Assembly (NCBI GenBank): GCA_002702385.1
Contig: NZZF01000008.1
Span: 1 to 9,331, forward strand
Source: Flavobacteriaceae bacterium
GTDB taxonomy: Bacteria; Bacteroidota; Bacteroidia; Flavobacteriales; Flavobacteriaceae
Direction of reading: 5' to 3'
Length of the DNA stretch: 9,331 nt
Position numbers and translations under genes: made by a program. Shown here one piece after another: positions 6,940-9,331 of the stretch (position 1 is the first letter of the stretch; the number at the start of each line of letters is the position of its first letter). The notes beneath the pieces are model-generated. The model ran no database searches. It was not told the DNA's origin and saw only the letters and a list, made by a program, of their open reading frames with translations.

Positions 6940-6967
6940 AGTAATAAATAATTATTTATTTATTACT
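6940..6967 (-). terminator. AT-rich hairpin at the oxidoreductase stop codon, possible weak terminator
   Basis: Twelve bases at 6940-6951 are a perfect inverted repeat of 6956-6967 around a four-base loop. The stem contains the last codons and the TAA stop of the oxidoreductase (6956-6958). Only two pairs are G-C, and on the minus strand the hairpin is followed by just TTTC, so it is weak as a classical terminator. It could dampen read-through into the epimerase gene or protect the mRNA 3' end. Confidence 0.4.
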
Positions 6968-8467
6968 ATCCCTAATTATTTGTCTTGACGACATAAAGCC
7001 AGATGTTCCAGCCACACTTCCACACGGAAATATACCAGCACCACCATAATAAATATTTTCGTAATCGCTGTAATTATAAAATTTAGTATTTGGATTTGAA
7101 GAAAAAGTTCTTTTATCAAAATTTTGTAATCCATCCATAGCTATGTGATCAATATTTCCCTCAGGAAAAAAGAAAGTTTTATTTAAATCTTTGGGTGTTA
7201 GAAATTTTGATCCAACTAAATCTTCTGGATTACTAATAAGCTTAGAAATTTTTTCAATAATATTTTGTTCGGCATCTATTAGATCATTAGAGTTTTTATT
7301 AAAAGAGAAATTTTTAGTGAAACATATTATTTTGTCAAAATTTTCAAAATTATTTAATTTTCTTTGAGCTGCACCGTCTGGATATATTTGAATATAGCCA
7401 GGTGTATAATTACTCTGTGAGTTTAGTGCCATTTGTCCTGAATCGTTCAAGCCATCAATAGTATCATGTGAAAAAACAAATCTAAAAGAAGTTTCAAGGT
7501 TTTTCTCTTTTTTCCATTCTACAGGTTTTTTAAAAAACATTGTTACCTTACCACTGCTTCCTAAATAATTTTTTTTCTTTATTGATGGGTTATTATCATT
7601 AAGAATTTTTGTAGGTGTAAGAGGATCAGTGCAAAAAAGTAGATAATCATAATATATATTGGAATTAATATTATTATTAGTATAAGATATTCTTCCTTTA
7701 TTACTATCTATATCATTAATTTCTGAATTTAAAATTGTCTTAATACCAAGTTCATTATTTAGATTTAAAAGTTCATCAGAAATCTTCCATATTCCTTCTT
7801 TGACAAATCCCCAATAACCTCCAAAAATAGATCCAGAATCCATTAATGGAATTGTAAAAGAAGTACCTTTTTCATTGTATGAAGTTGGACTACTTTCAAT
7901 TACTGTCATACCCATATATACTTTTGTTTTTTCACTTGTAAAATAGTGATCTAATAGGTCTTTAGCCGAACCCTTAATCCAAAGTTCAGTTAAGTTTTTA
8001 CCAATTTCGTTAACTGCATAGTCAAGATTTGGAGGTGTTCCCTCTTTGTATTTTTTTTGAATAAATTCAATTACTTTGTTTTCATCATTTCTAAAAGCTC
8101 TTACATCACCTTTTTCATCCCATCTATCTTTAAGTTCTTTTTCTAATAGTGTAATATCTCTGTAAATTTTTGTTGGAGTATTATCATTTTCAAAGTAAAC
8201 AAGCTTAGGGTTTTCCGGACAAAAGGTTTTTATTTTCCTAGATAGTCCAGTTTCATTATAAATGAAATTTGGCATCATTCCCAATACTGTAGCTCCGTAA
8301 GCAAAATCAATTTTTTTGTTATTAATTATTGTAGAATCTTTAACGCATGCACCGCCCACAAAATTCTTTTTTTCAAGAATTGTTACATTAAAATCATGCT
8401 TTTTCAGATAATTAGCAGCTACTAATCCATTAACGCCTGCACCTACTATTACAACGTTTTTTTTCAT
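6956..8467 (-). CDS. FAD-dependent oxidoreductase, phytoene desaturase/PYROXD2-like (COG1233)
   Basis: The 503-residue protein begins at once with an FAD-binding Rossmann fold: VGAGVNGLVAANYL (8-21, GxGxNG), E32 at the end of the second strand for the FAD ribose, and the FVGGAC turn (36-41). The C-terminal FAD contact is NIYYGGAGIFPCGSVAGTSG (471-490), preceded by FFFPEGNIDHIAMD (432-445). The NG in the first motif, GGAC, and FPEGNI point to the PYROXD2-like branch of the phytoene desaturase superfamily rather than true carotenoid desaturases. No carotenoid genes (crtB, crtZ) are in view, so a pigment role is not supported; substrate unknown. Its ATG overlaps the TGA of the upstream TonB-dependent receptor gene (ATGA at 8464-8467), indicating translational coupling and shared transcription. 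Confidence 0.85.
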   Translation of the reverse strand: MKKNVVIVGAGVNGLVAANYLKKHDFNVTILEKKNFVGGACVKDSTIINNKKIDFAYGATVLGMMPNFIYNETGLSRKIKTFCPENPKLVYFENDNTPTKIYRDITLLEKELKDRWDEKGDVRAFRNDENKVIEFIQKKYKEGTPPNLDYAVNEIGKNLTELWIKGSAKDLLDHYFTSEKTKVYMGMTVIESSPTSYNEKGTSFTIPLMDSGSIFGGYWGFVKEGIWKISDELLNLNNELGIKTILNSEINDIDSNKGRISYTNNNINSNIYYDYLLFCTDPLTPTKILNDNNPSIKKKNYLGSSGKVTMFFKKPVEWKKEKNLETSFRFVFSHDTIDGLNDSGQMALNSQSNYTPGYIQIYPDGAAQRKLNNFENFDKIICFTKNFSFNKNSNDLIDAEQNIIEKISKLISNPEDLVGSKFLTPKDLNKTFFFPEGNIDHIAMDGLQNFDKRTFSSNPNTKFYNYSDYENIYYGGAGIFPCGSVAGTSGFMSSRQIIRDSNK

Positions 8468-9331
8468 TTTCTTACACCAAACATAATATTAAATCCAGGT
8501 GCTGGTTCATAATATCTTGATCCAAAAGCATTTATTCTGATATTATCAAAATACTTCTGATTAAGTATATTATTAAAACTAACAAATACATCAAATTTTG
8601 TATTAGATAAATTTATTTGACTCAAGAATTTTAGGTTAAAAATCGAATAATTTTTTATTTTACTGTTGTTAAAATTATCTGCATATATATCACCAGTTAA
8701 TTTACAGTTTAATAATAAATTTATTTTATTATTTAATTTAAAATCTATGTTAAAGTAGTGTATGGAATTTGGTATTCCAGGCATTCTTTTATTATTCAAA
8801 TTATTTGATCCAATAGTAAAATCTAAAAACTTATATGAACCAATTGATGAAATATAATCAAAAGATAATTTTTTACTTATTCCTATTTTAAATTCAGATT
8901 CCAGACCTTTTCTAACTGTTTTACCTGCGTTTCTGTAAAATTTTTGACCTGGATAATTTTCTAGTTCATAAGGCGAAATTTCATTGCTAGAGATTGAATA
9001 GAAATAAGTAATTCTATAATTAATTTTATTATTTGATTTCAAATTTGAAAAACCAATTTCATAATTATTGAATTTTGAAGTTTTTAAATCGCTATTAAAT
9101 CCAGAATTACCTGCAGTAGACGAAAGTTCATTCAAAGTGGGTGTTTCAAAACCGCTTGAATAATTAACAAAAAGTTCATTTGAGTTATTAAATTCATAAT
9201 TAATATTAGATGCTGGGCTGAATGTGCTTAGCGAAATATCTCCTTGGTTTTTATTTAAATTATCTAAGAAACCAATATTATTATCATCATATCTAATACT
9301 GTTATTAAATGTAAATTTTCCAAGATTAAAA
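8464..9331 (-). CDS. TonB-dependent outer-membrane receptor (partial, C-terminal β-barrel)
   Basis: The frame is open from the right edge to TGA at 8464, giving 288 residues; signal peptide, plug domain and the first barrel strands lie outside. An internal TTG at 9135 should not be taken as the start, because the reading frame upstream continues with receptor-like sequence. Alternating polar/hydrophobic β-strands run throughout. Diagnostic pieces are NELFVNYSSGFETPTLNEL, just ahead of and across 9135, then NAGKTVRKGLESEF, FVSFNNILNQKY and NIRINAFGSRYYEPAPG near the end; the last two are typical closing strands of siderophore/cobalamin-type receptors. The chain ends in FGVRK rather than the terminal aromatic residue often seen in barrel proteins. 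The cargo cannot be judged without the plug. It is coupled to the downstream oxidoreductase gene by a 4-bp overlap. Confidence 0.9.
   Translation of the reverse strand, partial: FNLGKFTFNNSIRYDDNNIGFLDNLNKNQGDISLSTFSPASNINYEFNNSNELFVNYSSGFETPTLNELSSTAGNSGFNSDLKTSKFNNYEIGFSNLKSNNKINYRITYFYSISSNEISPYELENYPGQKFYRNAGKTVRKGLESEFKIGISKKLSFDYISSIGSYKFLDFTIGSNNLNNKRMPGIPNSIHYFNIDFKLNNKINLLLNCKLTGDIYADNFNNSKIKNYSIFNLKFLSQINLSNTKFDVFVSFNNILNQKYFDNIRINAFGSRYYEPAPGFNIMFGVRK

Noticed and set aside
6956..8467. Carotenoid biosynthesis cluster suggested by the phytoene desaturase-like protein
   Set aside because: The motifs point to the PYROXD2-like branch, and no phytoene synthase, cyclase, hydroxylase or blh-type gene is in the window.
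1..9331. CRISPR arrays, insertion sequences, tandem repeats, riboswitches
   Set aside because: I saw no spaced repeats, transposase motifs, terminal inverted repeats with target duplications, or room for a structured leader; non-coding gaps are mostly under 60 bp.

Overview
This window looks like ordinary chromosome from an AT-rich, probably marine and streamlined, member of the Bacteroidota (most likely Flavobacteriia). That placement is inferred from three things. The folK, SpoU-type methyltransferase and MutS proteins read like flavobacterial orthologues. No start codon is preceded by a clear Shine-Dalgarno sequence. A TAnnTTTG box, the Bacteroidota -7 promoter element, lies just ahead of the tRNA pair. 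The genes are tightly packed: gene-free gaps are about 60 bp or less, apart from the stretch that holds the two tRNA genes and their terminator.

Left part (1-4044): housekeeping genes in alternating orientation. The 5' part of a queuosine-precursor transporter (YhhQ family, minus strand) runs off the left edge. It diverges from folK (folate synthesis), which overlaps tail-to-tail with a SpoU/TrmH-family RNA 2'-O-methyltransferase. That gene in turn diverges across 36 bp from mutS, a full-length mismatch-recognition ATPase. folK and mutS both appear to begin with TTG.

Middle (4045-5120): tRNA-Gly(GCC) and tRNA-Leu(UAA) lie 9 bp apart behind one promoter-like box and are closed by a strong intrinsic terminator. 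An endonuclease/exonuclease/phosphatase-family hydrolase with a hydrophobic N-terminus begins less than 20 bp beyond the terminator.

Right part (5113-9331): a minus-strand run. Read in transcription order it is the C-terminal two-thirds or so of a β-barrel from a TonB-dependent receptor (runs off the right edge), a PYROXD2/phytoene-desaturase-like FAD oxidoreductase joined to it by an ATGA overlap, an enolase-superfamily dipeptide epimerase with all expected catalytic residues, and a conserved-looking two-helix membrane protein of unknown function. An AT-rich perfect hairpin sits at the oxidoreductase stop codon and may separate the first two genes from the last two. I found no mobile element, CRISPR array, phage gene or toxin-antitoxin pair, and no convincing new system. 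The least understood part is the receptor-oxidoreductase pair and the two-helix membrane protein.
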